Below, one piece after another: positions 16,552-25,775 of a stretch of 64,000 nucleotides of DNA (the first letter of the stretch is position 1; every line of letters starts with the position of its first letter). A program made the position numbers and the translations under genes. The notes below the pieces were generated by a model, which was given only the letters and a program-made list of their open reading frames with translations, searched no databases and was not told where the DNA came from. Source of the DNA: CAYJLC01 sp964370735 (GTDB lineage: Bacteria > Bacillota > Clostridia > Oscillospirales > Butyricicoccaceae). Where the stretch lies: NCBI GenBank assembly GCA_964370735.1, contig CAYJLC010000002.1:62001-126000 (forward strand). Direction: 5' to 3'.

Positions 16552-16801
16552 GACAATTTTGCTTGTACTTTTAATTATTGGAGCGATAGCAGTGTCGCTT
16601 ACGCGTAATTTATTGTCTAGCGTTGTAATTTATATGTCTTACAGCTTAATTGTTAGCGTATTATGGTTACTTTTGCGTGCTCCAGACCTTGCGATTACAG
16701 AGGCAGCAGTTGGTGCAGGTGTTACGAGTACATTGTTTTTCATAACCCTTCAAAATATTAATAAGCTAAAAGATGAAGGCGAGGAGGATGAAAATGAATA
16801 G
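16538..16801 (+). CDS. MbhD-like (DUF4040) subunit (second module)
   Basis: About 87 residues, three membrane segments. LRAPDLAITEAAVGAGVTS is the DUF4040 signature. Unlike its paralogue at 7488-8042 it ends shortly after the membrane domain. GGAGG lies 9 bp ahead of ATG 16538. Confidence 0.85.
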   Translation: MMIFETILLVLLIIGAIAVSLTRNLLSSVVIYMSYSLIVSVLWLLLRAPDLAITEAAVGAGVTSTLFFITLQNINKLKDEGEEDENE

Positions 16802-17696
16802 TATTTTTGAAATTTTAAGAAAATTTGCCGATGGTGAATTTGAACTAAGAACAAAGAGAAAACCAGTGCCTCCGAGAAAAGAAAGTCATCATAAAGAAGA
16901 AACTATCCACGAGAGATATAAAATTTGGCATGACAAAAAAGCCACGCAAGTTTTTGATGGGATATATAAAACCGCGAGTGTAATTATCTGCCTTCTTGTA
17001 ATCGGAGTTTTGCTAGTTACAACATCGTATCTTCCAAAGCATGGAGATGCATCAAACCCTATTAATAATGAAGTTTCAGAGCGTTATGTTGAACAGGGGA
17101 TGGCAGAAACAGGGGCTGTAAATACGGTTACTGGTATGATTTTGGATTATCGTGCATTTGACACGTTTGGCGAAAGTGCAGTTTTATTTATGGCGTCAGC
17201 ATGTGTTCTTGTTCTTATGAAAACCGATGAAAAAAACAAAGACAGAACAACCGTTGCAAACCCAAACTACAAGCCACTTGAAAGAAACCCTATCGTTAAA
17301 AATATTGCAAAATATGTAATACCATTTTTGCTGATTTTCGGGGTATATATTGTTTTAAACGGACATATTTCTCCTGGTGGTGGATTTGCAGGTGGGGCTG
17401 TTATGGGTGCTAGTTTAATCTTATATTCTTCTGCTTATGGATATAGAACAATCAGAAAAGTTATTACAGAGCGTTTTGTAAGACGTGTCACTTTCTGCTC
17501 ATTGTCTTTTTATGCATGCGCTAAAGGCTATTCGTTTTTTATGGGTGCAAACCATTTTAATACAGGCATTCCATTAGGTATTCCGGGGGATATCTTTTCT
17601 TCAGGTCTAATTTTATACCTAAATATTTGTGTAGGGCTGATAGTTACTTGTACTATGTATAGCTTCTATTCGTTATTTACCAAGGGGGAAGTATAA
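16794..17696 (+). CDS. Fused MbhE-like and MnhB subunit (second module)
   Basis: About 300 residues. A charged cytoplasmic N-terminus (about residues 1-65, rich in Lys, Arg and Glu) is absent from the first-module paralogue. Then come an MbhE-like segment (VNTVTGMILDYRAFDTFGES) and an MnhB domain with IVLNGHISPGGGFAGGAV. ATG 16794 is chosen because GAGGAGG is 7 bp ahead; the upstream ATGs lie in that site. Confidence 0.85.
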   Translation: MNSIFEILRKFADGEFELRTKRKPVPPRKESHHKEETIHERYKIWHDKKATQVFDGIYKTASVIICLLVIGVLLVTTSYLPKHGDASNPINNEVSERYVEQGMAETGAVNTVTGMILDYRAFDTFGESAVLFMASACVLVLMKTDEKNKDRTTVANPNYKPLERNPIVKNIAKYVIPFLLIFGVYIVLNGHISPGGGFAGGAVMGASLILYSSAYGYRTIRKVITERFVRRVTFCSLSFYACAKGYSFFMGANHFNTGIPLGIPGDIFSSGLILYLNICVGLIVTCTMYSFYSLFTKGEV

Positions 17697-17697
17697 A

Positions 17698-18060
17698 ATG
17701 TTTGATAATTTTTATGCACAAGCTGCAATGATTTTATTCGGTATTGGATTTACAAACCTTTTTTTACAAAAAAATCTAATTAAAAAAGTTATCGGTCTTA
17801 ATATAATGGACGGTGCAGTTTATCTTTTTCTAGCTTCAAGAGGATATATCGAAGGGCGAGTTGCACCAATAATTGTAGATGGAGTGACAGACGCTAATAA
17901 TTATATAAACCCAGTTCCGTCTGGACTTGTTTTAACAGGTATCGTGGTATCGGTTTCTATAACGGCAGTATTGCTATCGTTAATTCAAAAACTATACAAA
18001 GAATACAAAACTCTTGATTTAGATGAAATTATAACAAGAGTTGGTAAGGAGGTAAAATAG
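17698..18060 (+). CDS. mrpC: Mrp antiporter subunit C (second module)
   Basis: A 120-residue NuoK-like protein. LFGIGFTNLFLQKNLIKKVIG and NPVPSGLVLTGIVVSVSIT fit MrpC. Its stop shares a base with the GTG start of the next gene (TAGTG). Confidence 0.88.
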   Translation: MFDNFYAQAAMILFGIGFTNLFLQKNLIKKVIGLNIMDGAVYLFLASRGYIEGRVAPIIVDGVTDANNYINPVPSGLVLTGIVVSVSITAVLLSLIQKLYKEYKTLDLDEIITRVGKEVK

Positions 18061-19541
18061 TGCCATTTGTAGCTAATTTTCCGTTTTTTTGTATACTTAT
18101 AACAATGGCTGGTGGTGTTATTTGCTATGTTTTAAAAGGCAAATACGCGTATCGTTTTACAGTCGGAGTTGTATTAGCATGCAATATAATGACAGCGTTT
18201 TTAGTAGCGCACATGTATGTAAAACCAGAGGAAATAACTTATCTTATGGGGCATTTTTCTGCACCTTGGGGTAATGAAATTCGGTTTGGACCACTAGAGG
18301 CGCTTATCGCCCTTGTGCTGAATTTTGTAATGCTTATGATTATAACTTTACAAAAAGAGCATATTTTCAAAATAGTTAAGAAGAACAAGCTTAATTTATT
18401 TTATGTAATGGTTTGTTTAATGCTTTCGAGCTTAAATGCACTTATTTATACAAATGACTTGTTTACAAGTTTCGTTTTCATAGAGATTAACACATTATGT
18501 GCGTGTGGATTTATGATAGCTCGAGAAAATGGTAAAACTATCGGTGCTACCATTAAATATCTCATAATGAGTTTACTAGGCTCAGGTCTTTTCTTAATTT
18601 CTATAATTTTACTTTACGACCTTACAGGACATTTATTAATGCCGGATGTTGGGCGTGCACTTGCTAGACTAATTTTACTAGGCGAGTATCAATTCCCAAT
18701 TACGATTATTGTTGGACTTTTATCTGCTAGTATGGCAATCAAAAGTGGACTATTTCCGTTTCACTCGTGGATGAGCCACGCCTATAATAACGCGCTGAAT
18801 GCATCTAATGCGATATCTTCAGGGCTCGTTGTTAAAGGGTTTATTATACTACTTATTAAGATTTTTTATCGTGTTATCGGTATTTATAACGTAAATTTAC
18901 TTCATGCAGGGCATGTGCTTTTTGCATTTGGTATTTTAGCGATTATTGTTGGTAGTTTCGATGCTATCAAAGAACATAATATCAAGCGTATGCTTGCGTA
19001 TTCTTCGGTAGGGCAGATAGGGTATATCTATGTCGGAATTAGCCTTGGAACAGAGGCAGGGATGATGGCAGCTTGTTTTACCATTATTTCGCATAGCCTA
19101 TCAAAGGCGTTGTTATTTATTTCGTGCGAAGGTCTTATGTATGCCTCTGATAATAGTAAATACATAGAAGATTTGCGTGGTAGTGCGCTTAGAAATCCAT
19201 TAGCTGGAATTGGGTTTGCGATTGGTGGATTTTCGCTGATAGGCATACCGATTTTACCTGGTTTTGTCAGCAAATATATGTTAGCGACTGCTGCGATAGA
19301 ATCACCGTCACAAATGTGGTTTGTTCTAGCTGCAATGATTGTAAGTACAGTTTTAACAGCTAATTATTTTATCAAATTTATCCTGAGAATATTTAATAGA
19401 AGTGAAAATTTCGGCAAAAAAACAAAATATCCACTTGTTTATACGATAGGTATGACGATTTTTATTTTAGTGAATTTTTCAATAGGATTTTTATACGAAC
19501 CGATTGTTTCAATGATTGCTTCAGGATTAGAACTATTGTAA
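18060..19541 (+). CDS. Mrp pump-type subunit 1 of 4 (ND2/ND4-like)
   Basis: A 493-residue protein with about 14 membrane segments. The TM5 glutamate is in FTSFVFIEINTLCA. TM7-8 reads AIKSGLFPFHSWMSHAYNNALNASNA, keeping the lysine and the P-F-H-S-W motif. GTG start directly behind AAGGAGG. It is the first of four consecutive pump-type genes. Confidence 0.9.
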   Translation: MPFVANFPFFCILITMAGGVICYVLKGKYAYRFTVGVVLACNIMTAFLVAHMYVKPEEITYLMGHFSAPWGNEIRFGPLEALIALVLNFVMLMIITLQKEHIFKIVKKNKLNLFYVMVCLMLSSLNALIYTNDLFTSFVFIEINTLCACGFMIARENGKTIGATIKYLIMSLLGSGLFLISIILLYDLTGHLLMPDVGRALARLILLGEYQFPITIIVGLLSASMAIKSGLFPFHSWMSHAYNNALNASNAISSGLVVKGFIILLIKIFYRVIGIYNVNLLHAGHVLFAFGILAIIVGSFDAIKEHNIKRMLAYSSVGQIGYIYVGISLGTEAGMMAACFTIISHSLSKALLFISCEGLMYASDNSKYIEDLRGSALRNPLAGIGFAIGGFSLIGIPILPGFVSKYMLATAAIESPSQMWFVLAAMIVSTVLTANYFIKFILRIFNRSENFGKKTKYPLVYTIGMTIFILVNFSIGFLYEPIVSMIASGLELL

Positions 19542-19554
19542 AGGAGGGAAAGAG

Positions 19555-20973
19555 TTGCTTAGTTTTATAACAGTGTTTTTTCCTATTGTTTCAGGATTTG
19601 TTCTTTTAAATTTAAAAAACAAGGCGAAAAAATACTCTATTTTTGTTGTAGCTACAACAGTGGCACTAACTATTTTGACTAATCTTACACAAATTAACCA
19701 AGAGTTTGCATTTTTAAAGCTACCTTTTGGCTTAGATTTTTCATTTAAAGTAGACATGCTGTCAATACTGTTTTCAACGCTTGCATCGGTGGTTTGGCTT
19801 ATAGTTTTGGTGTATTCATTTGAATATATGGCACATAAGAAAGACCGCACTCGTTATTTCTCGTTTTATTCTATGGTTTTAGGTGCTGTTTTAGGTGTTT
19901 GCTACGCGAATGATATGCTAACACTTTATATGTTTTTTGAACTTATGACGGTTATGTCTTATGTTTTAGTAGTACACGACAGAACAAACACAAGTATGCT
20001 AGCGGGACGTAAATTCCTTTATTTTTCGATTTTTGGTGCGTCTTTAGGGCTTATTGGTATAGTTTATCTTATGACAAATGTGTCTGATATATCATTTGTA
20101 TTGGGTGGCATAAGCGAAATTTCTTCGCTTGACATAGACGGGGTGTTAACACTAACATTTATTGCAATAATAGGATTTTCTAGCAAGGCTGGTATGTTTC
20201 CACTTCATTCTTGGCTTCCACCTACTTATAATGAGTCGGAAGTTCCTGTCAGTGCAATTTTAGCAGGAATTATTAAAAAATGTGGTGTAATTGCGATTAT
20301 TCGTATAATTTATTTCGTTGTAGGACCGAATATTTTGCAAGTTACTTGGGTTCAGTACACATTACTTACATTATCACTTTTAACAATTTTTATGGGCTCT
20401 ATGCTTGCCTTTCGTGAAAAAGGTCTTAAAAGAAGGCTGTCATACTCGTCAATCAGCCAAGTTTCGTATATTTTGTTTGGGGTGTTTTTACTAACTCCGT
20501 CAGGCGTTGTTGGTGGACTTTTGCAAGTTATTTTTCACGCATTAGCAAAAACAGCATTATTTCTTACCGTCGGTGTTTTAATACAAAAAACAGGCAAGTC
20601 AAATGTGGAAGATGTAGAAGGAATCGGCTCGAAAATGCCAAAAACTTTCACTATGTTTACTATTGCAGCGATGTCGCTTGTAGGAATTCCTTTAACATCT
20701 GGTTTTGTTAGCAAATGGTATCTTGCAAGGGGTGCAGTTGAGTTTGAAGGAATAATCGGAATTATTGTGATAATGATATCAGCAGTTTTAACTGGGGGAT
20801 ACTTATTGACTGTTTCATATAGTGCTTTTTTTGCAGTTTATATGGCAAAAGGACTAAATGATGGTTCGAAAATGCTTTTAGTTCCGATAGGAATTTTATG
20901 TGCATTTATTGTGATTTTTGGGATTTATCCACTTCCACTTATTGAATATATAAGTGCGATTTTTGGAATATAG
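19555..20973 (+). CDS. Mrp pump-type subunit 2 of 4
   Basis: A 472-residue protein. TLYMFFELMTVMSYV carries the TM5 glutamate. FSSKAGMFPLHSWLPPTYNESEVPVSA carries TM7 Lys and the full P-L-H-S-W-L-P motif, so this is the most MrpD/NuoM-like of the four. TTG start behind AAGGAGGG, a strong site. Confidence 0.9.
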   Translation: MLSFITVFFPIVSGFVLLNLKNKAKKYSIFVVATTVALTILTNLTQINQEFAFLKLPFGLDFSFKVDMLSILFSTLASVVWLIVLVYSFEYMAHKKDRTRYFSFYSMVLGAVLGVCYANDMLTLYMFFELMTVMSYVLVVHDRTNTSMLAGRKFLYFSIFGASLGLIGIVYLMTNVSDISFVLGGISEISSLDIDGVLTLTFIAIIGFSSKAGMFPLHSWLPPTYNESEVPVSAILAGIIKKCGVIAIIRIIYFVVGPNILQVTWVQYTLLTLSLLTIFMGSMLAFREKGLKRRLSYSSISQVSYILFGVFLLTPSGVVGGLLQVIFHALAKTALFLTVGVLIQKTGKSNVEDVEGIGSKMPKTFTMFTIAAMSLVGIPLTSGFVSKWYLARGAVEFEGIIGIIVIMISAVLTGGYLLTVSYSAFFAVYMAKGLNDGSKMLLVPIGILCAFIVIFGIYPLPLIEYISAIFGI

Positions 20974-20983
20974 GAGGTTATTT

Positions 20984-22444
20984 ATGAATTATTTAATTAT
21001 CCTTCCAATACTTTTATCGCTCGTAGGGGCAGCAATTATTCGTACTAGAAAATATAAATCGGAAAAATCACTTGCATATACAGTGGTAATACTGACAAGC
21101 ATAGTTTCACTCTCAATTTTTGCAGTATCATATTTTTTCTTTGGGAAAGAACTTGTTTTGATAGATATCACAAATATCTTGCAAATCGGCTTTAGAATAG
21201 ATGGTTTATCGGTAGTATTTGCTGTTCTTGTTAGCTTTTTATGGCCACTTGCAACGCTTTATGCAACGAAATATATGAAACATGAAGGAAATATGGTAAA
21301 ATTCTTTATGTATTATATCATAACGCTAGGTGTCGTAATTGGACTTGCTTTTGCAAGGGATATGATAACGCTGTATCTATTTTATGAGCTACTCACGTTT
21401 ATAACGCTACCATTAGTAATCCATAATAACAAAGAGCGCGATTTGCACGCAGGCAGAATTTACATACGATATTCTGTTTTCGGAGCATCATTATCGTTTT
21501 CAGGAATGATGATTTTTGCGTACTATACTGGTGATTTAACATTGAGTGCAAACCCTATTATAAATATTCCAGAAAATCAATATTTACTTATCGCATATTT
21601 GCTTATGTTTATAGGATTTTCTGTAAAAGCAGGGGTTGTTCCATTTCACAGATGGCTTACAGCAGCAGGTGTTGCACCGACGCCTGTGACGGCACTTTTG
21701 CACGCAGTAGCAGTAGTAAAATCAGGTGCATTTGCAGTTATGAGAACAACGTTTCACCTTGTTGATTTGAATTATTTTAAAGGCACATGGGTTCAATATG
21801 CAATAATGATTTTCTGCATGATTTCGATTATTATAGGCTCCTCAATGGCTATGAAAAGCAAGCATTTAAAACGACGTTTTGCGTATTCAACTATTAGTCA
21901 GATGTCCTATATTTTGCTTGCAGTGTCTACAATGTCTAAACTTGGTCTTGTGGCAGCGCTTATGCATCTTGTGTTTCACGCAGTTATTAAAATAGTTATT
22001 TTCTACACAGCTGGTAATGTTATTTACACAACGCATAAAGATTATGTAGGCGATGTAGAAGGCTATGGAAAAATTATGAAAATATCGTTTATAACATACA
22101 CGATAAGCAGTTTAGCACTTGTTGGAATACCTCCGTTTGGTGGGTTTATATCAAAAATTGCTATCGCGCAGAGTGTGATTGAAGTAGGTGGAAATATCGG
22201 ATTTTTAGGAATTGCGACACTTATGTTCTCGGCACTTTTAACAGGGATGTATTTATTCCAAGTGGCTTCGCTTGCGTTCATACCTCACAATGATTTTGAC
22301 AAAAAGCGTCTTCATCACACAAAAGAAGCACCAAAGGCTATGATAGTACCAATGGTGATTATTACAAGCACAATGATAATTTTATCATTATTCTCATCAG
22401 ATTTATATAATTTCATCGAAAAAATAGTCGTAGGAGGTATATAA
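20984..22444 (+). CDS. Mrp pump-type subunit 3 of 4
   Basis: A 486-residue protein. YLFYELLTFITLP (TM5 Glu) and FSVKAGVVPFHRWLTAAGVAPTPVTA (TM7 Lys, P-F-H-R-W) are kept. ATG 20984 follows TAGGAGG; the ten extra codons of the longer frame overlap the preceding gene. Confidence 0.9.
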   Translation: MNYLIILPILLSLVGAAIIRTRKYKSEKSLAYTVVILTSIVSLSIFAVSYFFFGKELVLIDITNILQIGFRIDGLSVVFAVLVSFLWPLATLYATKYMKHEGNMVKFFMYYIITLGVVIGLAFARDMITLYLFYELLTFITLPLVIHNNKERDLHAGRIYIRYSVFGASLSFSGMMIFAYYTGDLTLSANPIINIPENQYLLIAYLLMFIGFSVKAGVVPFHRWLTAAGVAPTPVTALLHAVAVVKSGAFAVMRTTFHLVDLNYFKGTWVQYAIMIFCMISIIIGSSMAMKSKHLKRRFAYSTISQMSYILLAVSTMSKLGLVAALMHLVFHAVIKIVIFYTAGNVIYTTHKDYVGDVEGYGKIMKISFITYTISSLALVGIPPFGGFISKIAIAQSVIEVGGNIGFLGIATLMFSALLTGMYLFQVASLAFIPHNDFDKKRLHHTKEAPKAMIVPMVIITSTMIILSLFSSDLYNFIEKIVVGGI

Positions 22445-22445
22445 T

Positions 22446-24326
22446 ATGAATATTTTACTTCCGGTTATCGTTTTAACGATATTAGTATTAGGTTTTTTGA
22501 TGTGTTTTCTCAAAAAAGACAATATTTTATGGCGAACTTCATTAATTATTGTGAGCCTGAATTTAGTTGCAACAATTGTAGTAGCATTTACGTTTAATTC
22601 GGAAAATACACCAGTGATTTTGCCGTTATTTTCAGATTTTGGTATAATTTTTAGATTAAATGAAGTTGGATTAGTCCTTTCGGTAATCGCGAGTGTCGCG
22701 TGGCTGATAAGCATTATTATAAGCCGAGAATATTTTGCGAAAATGAAAGGAAATCTTACGAGATATTATGCCACTATAATCATAACTTTGGCATCAACTT
22801 TAGGTATTTTTTATTCAGGCGACCTGTTTACACTGCTTGTTTTCTTTGAAATCATGTCGTTTGCAAGCTTTTTCTGGGTGATTTTTGATGGAGATGCACA
22901 CGCTATTCGTGCAGGAAAAAGATATTTAGCATATAGCGTTATCGGTGGACTTGCAATACTTTTTGGTATTTTTATGCCATACTTCTTTGGGGAAAATATC
23001 AGACCAAATTACGAATATTTAGCTGCATTTTCTATGTTTATAGGGTTTGGAATTAAGGCTGGCGCGCTTATGTTAAACGACTGGTGTCCGACGTCTTATA
23101 GATATTCACCATCGCCAGCAACAGCGATTTTATCGGGTGTTTTATCAAAAGCAGGGGTATATGGCGTGCTTTTAATTGGGCTTGATTTGATGTATGGTGA
23201 CCATAATTGGGCAATTTTCATACTTTTAATGAGTGTTTGCACTATGATTTATGGTGGGGTATTTGCATTTTTTAGCAGAGATTTAAAGAAAATTTTTGCA
23301 TTTTCATCCATTTCACAAATCGGATTTATCTTATTTGGTATCGGTACATATAATTTACTAGGCGAGCATAATTTATATGCTTCTTACGGAATTATTTTCC
23401 ACACAATAAACCACAGCATTATAAAAGTGATTTTATTTAGCCTATCAGGGATAATTTATCAAAATAAACACACGCTCAAGCTAGGTAAACTCGAAGGTTT
23501 TGGCAAGGGCAAAAAATGGTTGCATGCCATGTATTTAATGGCTTCGGCGTCGCTTATGGGTGTACCATTATTTAGTGGCTATGTGAGCAAAACACTTTTG
23601 CATGAGTCGGTATTAGAACTTGCACATGTTTCGAGTAATCTTTCTGGGATTTATGGAATTTTCGATATTTTATTTACCTTTGCAGGCGCATTAACGACGT
23701 GTTATGTCATTAAAACATATATTTGCTTGTTTGTTAGACGAGGAAAACACGAAGAAATTCGAACGTATGTCACTTTTAAAACAAAAATAACTATTACAGC
23801 ACTTTGCGTATTTATGATGTGCTTAGGACTGTTTCCTAATGTGATTTTTGGTGAAATTGGTGAGTTTGTGAGCCATTATATGAATACACATCATAATGGA
23901 GAAATTGCGTATTTTTCGCTAACAAATCTGCAAGGTAGCCTTATTTCTATTAGTTTAGGTGTGTTGATTTATGTGTTTATAGCAAGATATTCGGTAGCAC
24001 ATATCGATGGGTATAATGACTACCAACGCGATATTTATAGTTTGGATAAAAAATATTACTTGCCAATAATTTCGTGTTTAAGCTTTTTTGGAGCAATAGT
24101 TGCGAGATTGTTTGATGTCATTGCCGATGTTGTAATTGTCATTATGAACAGAGTTTTATATAAATCGGTAGAAATTCCGATAGAGTTTTTCGAGGGCAAA
24201 GAGGATGGTTTTGACAAAACGAAACCAGAAATTCATATTACCTATTCGCTTTCATATAGTTTATTATTATTCGGTATAGGTTTTATATTCACGATAATTT
24301 ACCTAGTCGTAGTAGGTACAAACTAA
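22446..24326 (+). CDS. Mrp pump-type subunit 4 of 4, long form
   Basis: A 626-residue protein. LLVFFEIMSFASFF keeps the TM5 glutamate and FGIKAGALMLND the TM7 lysine. However, the otherwise conserved P-x-H-x-W is M-L-N-D-W, losing both Pro and His. The last 150 residues (from about 475) add further membrane segments and a soluble loop, as in long NuoL/MrpA-type subunits. It may stand in for the missing MrpA antiporter half. It is the last gene of the operon, with a terminator 10 bp further on. Confidence 0.85.
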   Translation: MNILLPVIVLTILVLGFLMCFLKKDNILWRTSLIIVSLNLVATIVVAFTFNSENTPVILPLFSDFGIIFRLNEVGLVLSVIASVAWLISIIISREYFAKMKGNLTRYYATIIITLASTLGIFYSGDLFTLLVFFEIMSFASFFWVIFDGDAHAIRAGKRYLAYSVIGGLAILFGIFMPYFFGENIRPNYEYLAAFSMFIGFGIKAGALMLNDWCPTSYRYSPSPATAILSGVLSKAGVYGVLLIGLDLMYGDHNWAIFILLMSVCTMIYGGVFAFFSRDLKKIFAFSSISQIGFILFGIGTYNLLGEHNLYASYGIIFHTINHSIIKVILFSLSGIIYQNKHTLKLGKLEGFGKGKKWLHAMYLMASASLMGVPLFSGYVSKTLLHESVLELAHVSSNLSGIYGIFDILFTFAGALTTCYVIKTYICLFVRRGKHEEIRTYVTFKTKITITALCVFMMCLGLFPNVIFGEIGEFVSHYMNTHHNGEIAYFSLTNLQGSLISISLGVLIYVFIARYSVAHIDGYNDYQRDIYSLDKKYYLPIISCLSFFGAIVARLFDVIADVVIVIMNRVLYKSVEIPIEFFEGKEDGFDKTKPEIHITYSLSYSLLLFGIGFIFTIIYLVVVGTN

Positions 24327-24335
24327 ATAATTTGA

Positions 24336-24361
24336 TGTGCTGTTACGCGTGTGACAGCACA
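24336..24361 (+). terminator. Terminator of the second Mrp operon
   Basis: TGTGCTGT, a 10-nt loop, ACAGCACA, then TTTTC. From here to 24620 the sequence is AT-rich. The only structure seen is an imperfect TGTAA-N8-TTACA dyad at 24516-24533. Confidence 0.75.
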
Positions 24362-24624
24362 TTTTCATCATATATAAAGGTGCTAATTTTAAATAATTGC
24401 GACAAAATACAGAATAAATAAGCAAAAATCAAAATTGGAAAATATTAGTTGAATTATTTTTAGTTATAGGATAAATGCACAAAAAATGCTCTTGAATTTA
24501 TTTAATTTGACGAAATGTAAAAAATCGCTTACAAATTTGTTCAAAGTGACAATGACGTATTGCACAAAAATAATACGTTAAATTAATGCAAAAAGCTGAA
24601 AATATTTTTTTTGTTATTAAAGCA

Positions 24625-24653
24625 TAGACAAGTGGAAAAAGTTATGTTATTAT
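24625..24653 (+). promoter_or_regulatory. Promoter of the LacI-type regulator
   Basis: TAGACA (24625-24630), 17 bp, TATTAT (24648-24653). The predicted start is at about 24660, directly before the operator. Confidence 0.65.
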
Positions 24654-24664
24654 ACAAATACAAA

Positions 24665-24679
24665 ATAAACACGCGTTCA
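24665..24679 (+). promoter_or_regulatory. LacI-family operator (site 1)
   Basis: ATAAACACGCGTTCA. The reverse complement of site 2 reads ATAAACACGCGTTTAT, so the two match at all but one position over 15 bp. It lies just after the regulator's own start site, which suggests autorepression. Confidence 0.75.
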
Positions 24680-24694
24680 AAAGGAGTTGGAGTT

Positions 24695-25702
24695 ATGAAC
24701 ACTGAGCAAATTGCAAAGCTTGCAAATGTGTCGCGTAGCACAGTTTCGAGAGTTTTGAATAATTACAGCAATGTTCCTTCTAAAACAAGAGAGAAAGTTC
24801 AAGCAGTTATTGACGAGTATGGATATACTCCGAATCACTTCGCAAGAAGCCTTGCAGGTGCATCTTCTAATATCGTAGGTATTTTTATCGCCGATATTAA
24901 TGATACAAATAGCTCGGACGAATGGATTGGGATAAATTCTCCGTATAATATGGAACTTTTATCGAGTCTTATCAGTCTTTTGAAAGAAAAGGGATATATC
25001 GCATTAGTAAATATCATAACCGACCCAAAAGAGTTTTCAAGTCTTAAAGAAATGTTTGAAACCAAGATGATTTTTGGTGGAATTTTCACAGGTTTTCCGC
25101 ATAGAACTAAGGAACTTGTAGAAATTTCTCAGAAATATAATTCGGTTTTCATAGACCAGTTTTCAGAAATTGACGATAAGAACAATTACGTTAAAATTGT
25201 TAACTGTGATAATTTGATTGGGGGATATGAGGCTACAAAATATTTAATAGAAAATGGTCATACAAATATCCTTCATATCGAGGGTGACGAGAGGCTTTCT
25301 TCTATTAAAAGAAAAGTTGGTTATTTGCAGGCAATGAATGATTTTGGGGGATATAAAACTCAAATAATTACGGGTCATTACAAGGAAGATGTTGCCTATA
25401 AAGCGATGAATGATTATCTTAAAGAAAATAAGCCGACGGCTGTTTTTGCAGGAAATGATATAATGTCGCTAGGTGCTATTAAAGCAATTACTGATAATGG
25501 GTACAAAATTCCAGAAGATATCTCGATTATAGGGTTTGATAATCTAAAAGTTGCAAATTGGCTTAATTTAAACCTAACAACTTTCGATGTTTCGCTAAAA
25601 GAAGTCGCTAAATCTTGTTTAAAGCAGCTATTTTCAGATGATGCAAAGCATCTTTTGCATAAACCTGAATTAGTCGAAAAAGCTACGGTTAAAAGAATCT
25701 AA
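24695..25702 (+). CDS. LacI-family transcriptional regulator
   Basis: A 335-residue protein of standard length. The HTH (TEQIAKLANVSRSTVSRVLNN) and hinge (YTPNHFARSLA) are followed by a periplasmic-binding-type sugar domain (IEGDERLSSIKRK, FAGNDIMSLGAIKAI, ISIIGFDNLKVANW). ATG 24695 follows AAAAGGAGT; the longer frame starts in the promoter. From its neighbours it likely represses alpha-galactoside uptake and breakdown, with an alpha-galactoside or galactose as inducer (inferred). Confidence 0.88.
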   Translation: MNTEQIAKLANVSRSTVSRVLNNYSNVPSKTREKVQAVIDEYGYTPNHFARSLAGASSNIVGIFIADINDTNSSDEWIGINSPYNMELLSSLISLLKEKGYIALVNIITDPKEFSSLKEMFETKMIFGGIFTGFPHRTKELVEISQKYNSVFIDQFSEIDDKNNYVKIVNCDNLIGGYEATKYLIENGHTNILHIEGDERLSSIKRKVGYLQAMNDFGGYKTQIITGHYKEDVAYKAMNDYLKENKPTAVFAGNDIMSLGAIKAITDNGYKIPEDISIIGFDNLKVANWLNLNLTTFDVSLKEVAKSCLKQLFSDDAKHLLHKPELVEKATVKRI

Positions 25703-25720
25703 ATTAGTTTAGATTTTTTT
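25696..25720 (+). terminator. Terminator after the LacI gene
   Basis: AATCTAAA-TTAG-TTTAGATT followed by a T run. The 8-bp stem is AT-rich, so some readthrough into the symporter is possible. Confidence 0.6.
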
Positions 25721-25731
25721 ATATAAACAAA

Positions 25732-25747
25732 ATAAACGCGTGTTTAT
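25732..25747 (+). promoter_or_regulatory. LacI-family operator (site 2) in the symporter promoter
   Basis: ATAAACGCGTGTTTAT, a near-palindrome matching site 1 in inverse orientation. It lies between a weak TAAACA (25723-25728) and TAGAAT (25747-25752), so bound repressor would cover the promoter spacer. The -35 element is tentative. Confidence 0.7.
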
Positions 25748-25775
25748 AGAATGAATTTATTTAAGGAGAAGAATT

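Noticed and set aside
18060..24326. Complex I (nuo) operon
   Set aside because: There are no NuoB/C/D/I or flavin subunits, and E, F, G, B and C are Mrp-type.
24516..24533. Catabolite (cre) site before the LacI gene
   Set aside because: TGTAA-N8-TTACA is a dyad, but the CG is off-centre and the length is 18 instead of 14, so it does not fit cre well.
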